From positions 1 to 54,045 of the forward strand of contig JAUYGP010000569.1 of NCBI GenBank assembly GCA_030690515.1: DNA of 54,045 nt, in the 5' to 3' direction. Made by a program: the position numbers and the translations under genes. This document shows, piece by piece, positions 16,720-24,992 of this stretch; positions within the stretch are counted from its first letter, which is position 1, and each line of letters starts with the position of its first letter. Source of the DNA: Giesbergeria sp. (GTDB lineage: Bacteria > Pseudomonadota > Gammaproteobacteria > Burkholderiales > Burkholderiaceae_C). The notes under the pieces are model-generated. The model made no database searches. It worked only from the letters and a program-made list of their open reading frames with translations, and was not told where the DNA came from.

Positions 16720-17265
16720 TCAGTACCCGCCCTTCTTGCCGATGCCTGCGTAGGTAAAGTCCCATTCCAGCTCGACAGGCTTGAACCAGGGGCGCACGCC
16801 TGTGGCCCGATCGGTATGGCGGCCATAGTGCATGCCCATGGCGTTTTCCTTGGCGTTGGGTGGGTAGACCGTCAATTTGACGTGGTACTTTCCCGGGCCT
16901 GCCAGCTTGACGTTGTCGCCGTAATGCGGCCCATCGCTGGCCACCATGGGCATCATGTCGCCGCGGATGATCTCGCCCGTGCCTTGCTTGGTGACTTCGT
17001 ACTTGACCAGCAGGTACGGAATCCAGGCGCCTTCTGCGTAGCCATTGACGTTGCTGCCCAGGGCATGGATGTCGGCTTCAAGGTGAATGTCCGACTCCGA
17101 CGCTTTGCGCATGTGTCCGTCCGGCTCCATTTCCACGGGCTGCAGGTACACGGCGGCCACCTCCATACCCGCCACGTTTTGGGGTGCACCAATGGGGTAT
17201 TCCAGCGCCAGTGCGGGCAGGCTGAGGGCAAGGGCACCCGTGAGAACCAGGGAACGAAGCAGCAT
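16720..17265 (-). CDS. ftrA: Periplasmic iron-binding P19/Tp34 family protein, FtrA-like
   Basis: 181 residues from ATG 17265 with a strong ribosome site (AGAAAGGA). A signal peptide (LLRSLVLTGALALSLPALAL) precedes the P19 domain: EYPIGAPQNVAGMEVAAVYL, the Met/Glu site in QPVEMEPDGHM, the His motif SDIHLEADIHA and GMHYGRHTD. P19 proteins bind iron, often with copper, as dimers in the periplasm. In FtrABCD it captures Fe(II) for the ferroxidase and permease. It is the first gene of a five-gene operon; a Fur-box-like sequence lies about 60 bases upstream. Confidence 0.9.
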   Translation of the reverse strand: MLLRSLVLTGALALSLPALALEYPIGAPQNVAGMEVAAVYLQPVEMEPDGHMRKASESDIHLEADIHALGSNVNGYAEGAWIPYLLVKYEVTKQGTGEIIRGDMMPMVASDGPHYGDNVKLAGPGKYHVKLTVYPPNAKENAMGMHYGRHTDRATGVRPWFKPVELEWDFTYAGIGKKGGY

Positions 17266-17324
17266 GCGGAAATCCTTTCTGAGAGAGATGGAGGCGGCAA
17301 AGAGCGGCCCGGTCGACTTAATAC

Positions 17325-17346
17325 AAATGAGAAGGAGTCGCATTAT
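17325..17346 (-). promoter_or_regulatory. Fur-box-like site upstream of the ftr operon
   Basis: AATGAGA-AGGAG-TCGCATT (17326-17344) is an inverted repeat with six of seven pairs, embedded in AAATGAGAAGG, which resembles half of the Fur consensus. It lies about 60 bases upstream of the ftrA start, where Fur would block the promoter. This suggests iron repression. The match was made by eye. Confidence 0.5.
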
Positions 17347-17511
17347 AAATACCGTTTTCTGGCCGTTGTTGCGCTAAATCAAAAATGGGCGGGGCTCATC
17401 GTGGGGACAGAATTTGGCAATTCCCACCCCACCCGTCGTAGGTCCTTGGCGGTTTCACCATGGCGTCGGGGTACGATCCCTACGCCTGCATGCCCGCCTG
17501 AGGGCCCCTCA

Positions 17512-18519
17512 ATGTCCTTCGCCCCCTTCATGAACAAAGCACTGATCCTGTCCCTGGCCGTCGCCTTTGCATCCCCCGCCATCGCGGCCAGCCCCAACCG
17601 TGGAGAGGCCCATTTCGTACTGCTGCAGTCAAAGGACGTGCCCTTCGCCTCCGTCACGATCAGTGGCACCTGTAAATCGGACGATGGTTCCTTCTTTGGT
17701 GGCAAAAAGGTCGAACATCCTTGGTCGTGCACCACCGATGCCAATGGCGTCTGCACGGCAGAAATCACCCTGCTTCCACGCCAGGACAGCGACAAAACGA
17801 ACCCGTGCCGGGGCACCACTGCCACACTGATCACCGAGCCGGGCACCCCGGCGGCCAAGAGCAGCTACTTCACCTTCTTTGCCAACGGCGAGCCGCACAG
17901 CTACAACCTGCTGCAAAAGGGAACGTCGTGGAAGCATGGGGACTACCTCTTCAAATCGCTGGCCAACAAGGACCGTTTTGATGCTGTGGCCTACCGGCAT
18001 GCGCCCGACTTCTACCGGAAAATGCTGGTGACCGAGGCAGACGCGTCTGGACGCCCCGCCAGTTTCAGCACAGCGTCCGCCCACATCCCCGAAAGCCAGG
18101 ACTACCCAAGCGCTGAATATCTGCGGGCCAGCATTGATCCGAAGTCCAACCAACCCTCGGTGCAGGTGGTGGTGATGGATACCTACATCGACTTCAGCTT
18201 TCGCAAGCTGGCCAAGGCCACCTACCCTGCCGCCAGCGGCAGCCACACCACCACGCTGCACCCCATCAGCCAGAACGCGATTTGCAACCTGCGCGACCTG
18301 TTCGAACGCAAGTGCACCCACACCGAGACCGTGGCCTTTGACTTGGATATGGAGACCGTGCGCCAAACGGCGGCCGCGTATCGGATCGGAGAACGCAACA
18401 TCTGGACGTTTCAGATCACGGCCCAATCCGGCCATGAGCGCAGCCTCTCGCTCAGCACTGCTGAATTCAAGGCGCTGGTGGAGGCCCTGGATAGCGCGGC
18501 TGCCAAGGGCCGCCCCTGA
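17512..18519 (+). CDS. Exported protein of unknown function
   Basis: 335 residues from ATG 17512 (GAGG nearby); ATG 17530 is an alternative. A signal peptide (NKALILSLAVAFASPAIAA) is followed by an early beta-rich region with three to four cysteines (GTCKSDDGS, SCTTDANGVCTAE, NPCRG), an Ig-like pattern that may be disulfide-bonded, and a later C-x-C pair region (AICNLRDLFERKCTH). The tail is mixed alpha/beta. I do not recognise the family. It is divergent from the iron operon with a shared intergenic region that contains the Fur-like box, so iron control is possible. Confidence 0.7.
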   Translation: MSFAPFMNKALILSLAVAFASPAIAASPNRGEAHFVLLQSKDVPFASVTISGTCKSDDGSFFGGKKVEHPWSCTTDANGVCTAEITLLPRQDSDKTNPCRGTTATLITEPGTPAAKSSYFTFFANGEPHSYNLLQKGTSWKHGDYLFKSLANKDRFDAVAYRHAPDFYRKMLVTEADASGRPASFSTASAHIPESQDYPSAEYLRASIDPKSNQPSVQVVVMDTYIDFSFRKLAKATYPAASGSHTTTLHPISQNAICNLRDLFERKCTHTETVAFDLDMETVRQTAAAYRIGERNIWTFQITAQSGHERSLSLSTAEFKALVEALDSAAAKGRP

Positions 18520-18545
18520 TCGAAGGCCCCTGCTCGCCGTTGCGC

Positions 18546-19391
18546 ATGCAAATCCAGCTTCTGTCCGACCTCCACCTGGAGGCCCACCCCCAGTTCGCTC
18601 CCGAACCAATGCCGGGCGCCGATGTGCTGGTGCTGGCAGGCGACATAGGCTCCTACCAGGAGGGCTCTCTTCTTGAAGGCGCGCACTTTGGCCTGGAGCG
18701 TTTCTCGCCGCTGCCCCAGTGGGGTGGATGGCCGACCCCCGTGATCTTTGTGCCGGGCAACCATGAATACGATATGCAGGACTTCGACGCGGCCCACGCT
18801 CGCCTGCGCCGCACCTGCGACACGCTGGGCCTGCTGTGGCTGGAACGCGAGACCCTGGTGATGGAGGGGGTGCGCTTCGTGGGCACCACCTTGTGGAGCA
18901 ACTTCGATTCCATCGCCGACCACAAGGGCTGCAGTGACCTGGCAGAGCGTTTACGGATGCGCCAGAAAGCCTACCGTGCGGCTGACTTCTACCTCTCCAA
19001 GACCGGCTGTACGCGCGCCGGCGTGCCCTGGCTGGCGGAAACCGTGCGCGCCCAGGCACTGGAATGTCACGAATGGCTGTCGACGGCGCTGGCACGCGCG
19101 TTCGAAGGACCTACCGTGGCGGTCACCCACTTTGCCCCCAGCCTGCGCAGCGCCGACCCACGCTATGGCATGGCGGCTGGCACGGCAGGGTTTTGCAATG
19201 CCTATGACAACCTTTTGCCGCTTGCCCGTCTGTGGCTGCACGGCCATTTGCATGCGCCCAGCGACTACACCGCCCAAGGCCTGCGGGACGACGGCACGCC
19301 ATGGCAGTGCCGCGTGGTGGCCAACCCCCTGGGTTATGCGCGCAAGAACGAACAAGCATCCTTCCAGCCGCAGTGCTGCCTGGTCGTATGA
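18546..19391 (+). CDS. Metallophosphoesterase
   Basis: 281 residues from ATG 18546. The calcineurin-like motifs occur in order: SDLHLE (D-x-H, about 7-12), LAGDIGSY (GD), PGNHEYD (GNHE) and, near the end, LHGHLHAP (GHxH). These residues bind two metals for phosphoester cleavage. No signal peptide, so it is cytosolic. The substrate cannot be read from the sequence. It begins 26 bases after the upstream unknown gene and may share its transcript. Confidence 0.85.
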   Translation: MQIQLLSDLHLEAHPQFAPEPMPGADVLVLAGDIGSYQEGSLLEGAHFGLERFSPLPQWGGWPTPVIFVPGNHEYDMQDFDAAHARLRRTCDTLGLLWLERETLVMEGVRFVGTTLWSNFDSIADHKGCSDLAERLRMRQKAYRAADFYLSKTGCTRAGVPWLAETVRAQALECHEWLSTALARAFEGPTVAVTHFAPSLRSADPRYGMAAGTAGFCNAYDNLLPLARLWLHGHLHAPSDYTAQGLRDDGTPWQCRVVANPLGYARKNEQASFQPQCCLVV

Positions 19392-19451
19392 TGAACGAGG
19401 GTCTGGCGGGTTTCCCAGGCCTCCTGTCCCACGTACTTCCCGGAGAATCGC

Positions 19452-19874
19452 ATGAATATTTTGCTGGCTGTCGATGGCAGCGCTTACACGAAGAAAATGC
19501 TGGCTTACTTGGCCACCCATGATGAATTTCTGGGCCCGACCCACAGCTACAGCGTGATAACGGTGCAGGCGGCGCTACCGCCCCGGGCCCGTGCAGCGGT
19601 GGGCAAAGAAGTGGTGGACCAGTACTACGCCGACGAAGGCGACAAGGTAATGAACCCTGTCTGCAAGTTTCTGGAGCGCCACGGCGTATCGCCCAAGCGC
19701 ATCCTCAAGGTCGGATCCGTTGGAGAGACCATTGGCAAGGTGGCCGACACGGGCAAGTTCGACCTGCTGGTGATGGGCTCCCACGGCCACGGCGCATTGG
19801 CCACGCTCGTCATGGGCTCGGTGACCACGCAAGTACTGGCCAATTGCAAGGTACCCGTGTTGATCGTGCGCTGA
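19452..19874 (+). CDS. Universal stress protein (UspA family)
   Basis: 140 residues. A single Usp domain: the start MNILLAVDGSAYTKKML and the ATP-binding GSHGHGALATLVMGSVTTQVL (quoted from about 112, G-x2-G-x9-G-S/T pattern) are both intact, so it is of the ATP-binding class. CGGAGAATCGCATG gives GGAG as ribosome site. A strong terminator follows, so it is probably a single gene. Usp proteins aid survival under starvation and other stress by poorly understood means. Confidence 0.9.
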   Translation: MNILLAVDGSAYTKKMLAYLATHDEFLGPTHSYSVITVQAALPPRARAAVGKEVVDQYYADEGDKVMNPVCKFLERHGVSPKRILKVGSVGETIGKVADTGKFDLLVMGSHGHGALATLVMGSVTTQVLANCKVPVLIVR

Positions 19875-19898
19875 GCGCAAACCGGCTCTCCTTCCAGC

Positions 19899-19923
19899 AC
19901 CCTGCCTAGCGCAGGGTTTTTTT
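19899..19923 (+). terminator. Intrinsic terminator
   Basis: ACCCTGC-CTAGC-GCAGGGT forms a 7-bp perfect stem with a 5-base loop and runs into seven T. It ends the universal stress protein transcript. Confidence 0.9.
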
Positions 19924-19955
19924 GGGCCGAAAATTAACCACTGGTATTGGAAATA

Positions 19956-19992
19956 ACCGCACGGTATACATGGAGACCGTTTGGTTATACAT
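19956..19992 (+). promoter_or_regulatory. Tandem direct repeat upstream of the fasciclin gene
   Basis: ACCGCACGGTATACAT (19956-19971) and ACCGTTTGGTTATACAT (19976-19992) are near-copies, offset by 20-21 bases, about two helix turns. They lie 56 bases before the ATG at 20048. They could be binding sites for an activator or overlapping promoter elements with TATACAT as -10. No regulator is identified. Confidence 0.35.
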
Positions 19993-20047
19993 TTCGCCAA
20001 CGCCCATTTTGGCGTTGCATTTCCATCTCAACCCAGAGGTACGACCC

Positions 20048-20503
20048 ATGAAAAAGACTTTGATTGCATTGGCACTGACCGTAGGCGCCACCTTCACCGC
20101 CATGGCGCAAGACATCGTTGACACCGCTGTGAAAGCAGGCAACTTCAAAACCCTGGTGGCCGCGGTACAGGCTGCTGGTTTGGTGGATACGCTCAAAGGA
20201 CCAGGTCCGTTCACCGTGTTCGCCCCCACCGATGAAGCATTCGCAAAAATCCCCAAGACCACGCTCGATGGTTTGCTGGCTGACAAGGCAGCACTGACCA
20301 AGGTGCTGACGTACCACGTTGTGCCCGGCAAGGTCATGGCCAAGGATGTTAAGGCGGGCAAGGTCAAGACCGTGCAGGGACAAGAGCTGACGATCTCCAC
20401 CAACATGGGCGTGATGGTGGACCAGTCCAAGGTGATCGCAACCGACGTTACCGCGAGCAACGGTGTGATCCATGCGATAGACACCGTGCTGATGCCAAAG
20501 TGA
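20048..20503 (+). CDS. Secreted single-domain fasciclin protein
   Basis: 151 residues. A signal peptide (KKTLIALALTVGATFTAMAQ) precedes one complete FAS1 domain: H1-type GPGPFTVFAPTDEAFAKIP and H2-type YHVVPGKVMAKDVKAGK, then SNGVIHAIDTVLMPK. FAS1 domains mediate adhesion to surfaces or carbohydrates. The protein would be free in the periplasm or outside the cell. It is followed 59 bases later by a two-domain fasciclin lipoprotein; the two are probably paralogues and co-expressed. Confidence 0.92.
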   Translation: MKKTLIALALTVGATFTAMAQDIVDTAVKAGNFKTLVAAVQAAGLVDTLKGPGPFTVFAPTDEAFAKIPKTTLDGLLADKAALTKVLTYHVVPGKVMAKDVKAGKVKTVQGQELTISTNMGVMVDQSKVIATDVTASNGVIHAIDTVLMPK

Positions 20504-20561
20504 GCTTGGCCGCGTAGCGCTCTGTAAATGCCCCTTCAGCACTACTCAAGGAGACACCGCC

Positions 20562-21500
20562 ATGAACACTGTGTTCAACCGCCGCACCGTCCTGATGGCT
20601 GCCGCTGTGGGCGCCAGCACCACCTTGCTGCAGGCCTGCGGAGGCGGCGACGATGAGCCGCATCGCAATATCATCGAGGTGGCGCAAAACACGCCGGACC
20701 TCAGCATCCTTGTCGAAGCCGTCGTGGCCGCCGGTCTGGCGCCCACACTGAGCGCAGGCACGCTCACGGTGTTCGCGCCCACCAATGCGGCCTTCGCCGC
20801 GCTGTTGACCGAACTGGGCGTGTCCAAGCAAGCCCTGCTGGCCAACAAGCCCTTATTGACCGCCGTGCTCACTTACCACGTGTTGAGCAGCACCGTGTCA
20901 CTGGCCAGCGTCACTGTGGGAAAGGCCATCACTCCGGTGGGCGGCGGATTCTTCAAGATCGAGTCAGCGGGGGGTCTCAAGATCACCGACGGGCGCAACC
21001 GTGTCAGCAACATCACGGCCACCGACATCCAGGCCAGCAACGGCGTGGTGCACCTGGTGGACCGGGTGCTGCTGCCTGCCAACCAGGACATCGTGGCGAC
21101 AGCGCAGGCCTTGCCCGATTTCAGCATCCTGGTCGAAGCGGTCGTGGCGGCGGGCCTGGTGGAAACCTTGCAGGGCACGGGGCCGTTCACGGTGTTTGCA
21201 CCCACCAATACGGCCTTTGCCGCATTGCTTGCCGAACTGGGGGTGAGCAAGGCGGCCCTGCTGGCCGACAAGGCGTTGCTGACGAAGGTGCTGACCTACC
21301 ATGTTGTAGGGGCCCGAGTGCTCAAGGCCGAGGTTCCGGTGGGCGCAGCCATCGCCACGGTACAGGGCCAGACTTTTATGGTCGATACCAGCTTGAAGAT
21401 TACGGATCAAAAGCAACGCACCACAAGCATCGTTGCCACCGATGTGTTCACGAGCAACGGGGTGATCCACGTGGTGGACCGGGTCTTGCTGCCTGCCTGA
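20562..21500 (+). CDS. Two-domain fasciclin lipoprotein
   Basis: 312 residues. NRRTVLMAAAVGASTTLLQAC combines a twin-arginine-like start with a lipobox (LLQAC), so it is likely exported by Tat and lipidated. Two FAS1 domains follow, about residues 38-170 and 180-312. They are strongly alike: SILVEAVVAAGL, TVFAPTN-AFAALL and VLTYHV occur in both, which points to internal duplication. The second domain is closer to the single-domain protein upstream (GTGPFTVFAPT). Ribosome site AAGGAG (20549-20554). Expected role: cell-surface adhesion or envelope structure. Confidence 0.9.
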   Translation: MNTVFNRRTVLMAAAVGASTTLLQACGGGDDEPHRNIIEVAQNTPDLSILVEAVVAAGLAPTLSAGTLTVFAPTNAAFAALLTELGVSKQALLANKPLLTAVLTYHVLSSTVSLASVTVGKAITPVGGGFFKIESAGGLKITDGRNRVSNITATDIQASNGVVHLVDRVLLPANQDIVATAQALPDFSILVEAVVAAGLVETLQGTGPFTVFAPTNTAFAALLAELGVSKAALLADKALLTKVLTYHVVGARVLKAEVPVGAAIATVQGQTFMVDTSLKITDQKQRTTSIVATDVFTSNGVIHVVDRVLLPA

Positions 21501-21522
21501 GAGCAACCCGCCCGGGGTCCGT

Positions 21523-21553
21523 AAAAACGCCCGCATCTGCGGGCGTTTTTTTA
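21523..21553. terminator. Bidirectional intrinsic terminator
   Basis: AAAAACGCCCGC-ATCT-GCGGGCGTTTTT is a 12-bp perfect stem with T-runs at the end on both strands. It separates the fasciclin gene and the convergent TetR gene; the TetR stop codon lies within its T-run. Confidence 0.9.
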
Positions 21554-22183
21554 TCGGGCGCTCAACCCGTCAAAACAGGTGCGCAGCACCAGTTCAATGA
21601 TCTCGTCGTCCGGGTACAGCTCACTTTCCTTGAGAAAACCCACGACCGGATCGCAGGCGCGCGCGTACAAGGTGTACAGCACCACCAGCGGCGGCAAGCT
21701 GGGCTCGATAACGCCCTCGGCCTGCGCCTGCACGATCCATTCACCCAGGCTGTCGCTGAGCAAAATCACACCGTCCGCATAATCTTTGTTGGACATGAGC
21801 ACGCCGCGCAACGTGGAGTTACGGCTGGGCAGCAGGGGCATTTCATGGGCCAGCAGGCGCTCGAGCGACCAGCGCACCACCGCGCGCAGTTTGTCCACGG
21901 CGGGCAGGTCGGGGTCAAGGGTGGCTAAAAAGGCACGCACCAGGTGCAGCACCTCCACCATCGCGGCGCAGCACAGGTCTTCCTTGCTGCCGAAATGCTT
22001 GTACAGGCTGGCCTTGGCAATACCCACGCCATTGGCCACGTCGTCCATGGTCATGGCATCAAACGACTTTGCACCCAGCAGGTCGCAAGCGGCCTGCAAA
22101 ATGGCGCGCTCACGCGCCTGGTGCATTTGCTCCTTGAAGGAAATTTTGATGGGCTGGGTCGACATACCCTCCATCTTATGCAT
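21551..22183 (-). CDS. TetR/AcrR family transcriptional regulator
   Basis: Up to 210 residues from ATG 22183; ATGs at 22174 and 22165 are alternatives, and none has a well-placed ribosome site. The HTH is in AILQAACDLLGAKSF…MDDVANGVGIAKASLYKHFGSKEDLCCA. The ligand domain is of AcrR C-terminal type (SNKDYADGVILLSDSLGEWIVQAQ). It lies downstream of argP on the same strand with a 62-base gap and is convergent with the fasciclin genes, so its target is not obvious from position. Confidence 0.85.
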   Translation of the reverse strand: MHKMEGMSTQPIKISFKEQMHQARERAILQAACDLLGAKSFDAMTMDDVANGVGIAKASLYKHFGSKEDLCCAAMVEVLHLVRAFLATLDPDLPAVDKLRAVVRWSLERLLAHEMPLLPSRNSTLRGVLMSNKDYADGVILLSDSLGEWIVQAQAEGVIEPSLPPLVVLYTLYARACDPVVGFLKESELYPDDEIIELVLRTCFDGLSAR

Positions 22184-22245
22184 TACGGTTTAAAAATATA
22201 TGACTCAGTTGTTTCGTAACCACGGCGTTTAGGGCGTGTTTACCC

Positions 22246-23160
22246 TCACGAGGCAACCAGCGATTGCGCGGCCGTTTCCGTCAGGGCCAGGGTCAGAGCG
22301 TCGAGCACCTCGGATTCGAGGTTCCAGCAATGCCAGTACAACTGGATGTGGAGCACCTGGCCTGGGGCCATGTCCACCAGGCTGCCATCGGCCAGTTTGT
22401 CGCGCACCAGCAATTCTGGCAGCACACCCACGGCCCACCCGGCTGCAACGGCGTGCATCTGGCCTTCGGAACTGGGGACAAACAGGTGGTTGAGCGCCAC
22501 CCGCTTGAGACCAAAGGCCCGGGACACGAACTCGACCGCCATGTCGTCCTTGCGGTTGAACGAGAGGTACGGCACCGTGCGGAAGTTGTGCGCCGTGAGG
22601 CCACTGGTCAGGTGCTTTTGCACAAACGCAGGCGAGGCCACGGCCACATAGCGCATGGCGCCCAGCGGCACCATCTTGCAGCCGCGCAGCGCCTGCTTGA
22701 GCGTGGTGACGCAACCTAACACCTGGCCAGAGCGCAGCCATTCCTGGGTGAAGTCCTGGTCGTCCACGATGATTTCCAGCGGCAGGCGCTGGTGCACCAG
22801 GTCTTGCAGCGCGCCCAGCGCCCAGGTGGCAATACTGTCCGCATTGATGGCGATGGAGATGCGCTCGTCCTCCCGCCCACCCCCCGGTGCGCTGGGTGCC
22901 AGTTCCTGCAGGTCGCGCTCCAGGTCGGCGCGCAGCAGGCGCATCTGCTTGGTGTGCTTGAGCAACAACTGCCCCGCCGTCGTGGGCCGCAGCGGCCTGC
23001 TGCGCACGATCAGCACCGAGCCCACTTGTGCCTCCAGCGCTCGTAGCCGCTGCGAGACAGCGGACTGCGTGACGTTCAGGCGCTGGGCGGCACGCTCGAA
23101 GCCCCCTTCCTCGATGATGGCGGCAAGACATTCCAGGGCGGCAGGGTCGTAAGAGCTCAT
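22246..23160 (-). CDS. argP: LysR-type regulator ArgP
   Basis: 304 residues from ATG 23160. The N-terminus CLAAIIEEGGFERAAQRLNV TQSAVSQRLRALE is the LysR winged helix, and it together with INADSIATWALGAL follows E. coli ArgP (IciA) closely. ArgP is a lysine/arginine sensor that switches on the argO amino-acid exporter. Here no argO/lysE gene is found: the 519-base region upstream holds no recognisable transporter. Its target must be elsewhere or has been lost locally. Confidence 0.88.
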   Translation of the reverse strand: MSSYDPAALECLAAIIEEGGFERAAQRLNVTQSAVSQRLRALEAQVGSVLIVRSRPLRPTTAGQLLLKHTKQMRLLRADLERDLQELAPSAPGGGREDERISIAINADSIATWALGALQDLVHQRLPLEIIVDDQDFTQEWLRSGQVLGCVTTLKQALRGCKMVPLGAMRYVAVASPAFVQKHLTSGLTAHNFRTVPYLSFNRKDDMAVEFVSRAFGLKRVALNHLFVPSSEGQMHAVAAGWAVGVLPELLVRDKLADGSLVDMAPGQVLHIQLYWHCWNLESEVLDALTLALTETAAQSLVAS

Positions 23161-23679
23161 GGTGTTCAGAGGCGTTTGAAGGAATGGGACGCAGCACATA
23201 ATTATTAGCCACGCTGATGCTTTCAGATGGAGTTTAATTTTGCTTTTAATTGAATGCAATCTCGCGTGCACTGCCCGCCATGAAAACCATCGTTCTCGGC
23301 GTTAGCGCGGCGTGCAGTTCCTCTACGGCCAGGGTATGTTGCGCCTGGAACGCGACGAAAATGCTATTGATATAATAGCTACTAGCGCCCACCCATAAAG
23401 CTCTAGAGGCAAAAAATACCGAATATTTGAAGGTGTATCGCTATCGTTGTAGCTTGCGGCGCTGTGGACTGGCCGATCGACCCTGGCAAGGGCTACCGCG
23501 CTACGGTGCTGCTCTTGCACGCCGAGGTCACCCCCGTCTCGGCGCGCAGTGGTGGGCGCAAATCGCCAACAACCGCCGGGGCGACATGTTGCGCATCGCT
23601 GGCACCCTCCAGCAGGGCTGGCTGGATCGGCCAGCGGTTGGGCACCACCGCAGCCTGCCCAGGCTGCGGATAGCCGTTC
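23161..23679. other. 519-base gap between argP and the LivJ-like gene
   Basis: The gap contains one full 53-bp repeat (23360-23412) and otherwise no supported gene. A plus-strand frame at 23427-23738 (103 codons) runs into the neighbouring gene, has no ribosome site and shows no family resemblance I can confirm. The base composition right of the repeat is again GC-rich, so a decayed gene is possible. Confidence 0.4.
23360..23412 (-). repeat. 53-bp AT-rich interspersed repeat, copy in the argP gap
   Basis: Read on the minus strand, this copy lines up without gaps with the copy at 47609-47661: TTGCCT-TAG-GCTT, then GCGC, AGCTA and TAGCAT fall at identical spacing, giving 34 of 53 identical bases by my count. 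A, T-rich composition sets it apart from flanking DNA. Confidence 0.65.
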
Positions 23680-24882
23680 TTATTGCTTGCGCTGCACGAT
23701 CAGATTGCGCTTGGCGTCTTCCGGGTAGGCAAACGTGATGGCCCCACCCTGCACCTTGCCCATCACCAGCATGTTCTCAGTGATGGCGTCCTTGTCGTCC
23801 CGGCTGAAGGGTTTCTCGTAGGTGGCGACGACACCGTAGTACACACGCGGAATGTTCTCCAGCGCGGTCTTGATCGAAGGGCCGTCGATCTTGCCGTTGC
23901 GGATGCCGAACAGGGAATGGATCAGCAGGTAGGTGGTGTCATAGCCCTGTGCCGCCGCCATGGGCACGGCCATGCGCTTGCCGTTCTTGCGCGTGAAGGC
24001 GCTCAAAAAGGCTGCGCGCCGCTCGTTGCTGGGCTCGGCAATGAAGGTCTGCGCCATCAGCGCACCATCGGCCGCGTCCTTGCCCCCCTCGATAAAGAAC
24101 GGGAAGGACAGCGGCCAGGCGCCCACCTGGGGCACCTTCCAGCCCAGTTCCTTGCGGCCATTGGCAATGACGGCGTTTTCCTGGCCCACGGTGTAGCTGA
24201 AGATCACGTTGGCGCCCGCGTCGCGCGCGGCCTTGAGCTCTTCGCGCAGGTCGGCCACACCCAGGGGGAAACGTGTGATGTGCACCGCCTTGAGCTTGCG
24301 CGCCAGCAAGGCGGCCTCCACGTCCTTGAGCCCGGCCTCACCATAGCCGGTGGTGTCGGCAAAAATAGCGACCTTGGTCCAGCCGCGCTTGACGATATCG
24401 TCCACGACGAAGGGGGCCTGAATGCTGTCGCGCGCCGAGGTGCGGAAAATGTAGCTCTCGGGCGCAGGGAACCTGGCTGTGAGCGGCGTGCCGGTGGCGC
24501 AGGGCACGATGAGCGGGATCTTGGCGTTCTGGAACACATCGAGGGACTTTTGCGCCACTCCGGTGTTGCAAAAACCGATGGTGGCCACCACGCCCTGCGC
24601 AGCCAGATCTTGCGAGGCGGATAAACCCGTCTGCGGATCGCCCCGATCGTCTTTGATGACCAATTGCAGGGGCCGCCCCAAGTATCCGCCCACGGCATTG
24701 ATCTCGTCGGCCGCCAATTCAATGCCTTGCAGCATGGGCTTGCCAAAATCGGAGGATGGGCCAGTGAACGGGCCAATCACCCCCACCCGCACGGCATTGC
24801 CTTGCTGGGCCTGTGCCAATGGCGTCGCCGCCAACATGACCGCCCCCAGTGCCGCGATCATCCAAGTTCCTGTCCGCTTCAT
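23680..24882 (-). CDS. LivJ-like ABC transporter substrate-binding protein
   Basis: 400 residues from ATG 24882 (GGAGG ribosome site). A signal peptide (TWMIAALGAVMLAATPLAQAQ) is followed by a periplasmic-binding fold type I: VRVGVIGPFTGPSSDFGK, GIELAADEINAVGG and FADTTGYGEAG. Such proteins deliver branched-chain amino acids, aromatic acids or amides to LivHMGF-type transporters. None of the permease or ATPase genes is nearby, so this is an orphan whose partner is elsewhere. Ligand unknown. Confidence 0.9.
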   Translation of the reverse strand: MKRTGTWMIAALGAVMLAATPLAQAQQGNAVRVGVIGPFTGPSSDFGKPMLQGIELAADEINAVGGYLGRPLQLVIKDDRGDPQTGLSASQDLAAQGVVATIGFCNTGVAQKSLDVFQNAKIPLIVPCATGTPLTARFPAPESYIFRTSARDSIQAPFVVDDIVKRGWTKVAIFADTTGYGEAGLKDVEAALLARKLKAVHITRFPLGVADLREELKAARDAGANVIFSYTVGQENAVIANGRKELGWKVPQVGAWPLSFPFFIEGGKDAADGALMAQTFIAEPSNERRAAFLSAFTRKNGKRMAVPMAAAQGYDTTYLLIHSLFGIRNGKIDGPSIKTALENIPRVYYGVVATYEKPFSRDDKDAITENMLVMGKVQGGAITFAYPEDAKRNLIVQRKQ

Positions 24883-24992
24883 TGCTGTCGCCCTCCTTGC
24901 ATTGCGGGCCAGCTTAGCCGTCGCAGCATCCACGGCGCAGCGCGTTTTCCCTGACCTGCGGGCGTGGCGTCAGACGAATGTCAGAGGCGCTC

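Noticed and set aside
16816..17511. N-terminal extension of the exported unknown protein by 232 codons
   Set aside because: This stretch is antisense to ftrA and its promoter; the signal peptide near 17530 marks the true start.
23427..23738. 103-codon plus-strand frame in the argP gap
   Set aside because: No ribosome site, overlaps the 3' end of the LivJ-like gene, and no family resemblance that I can defend.
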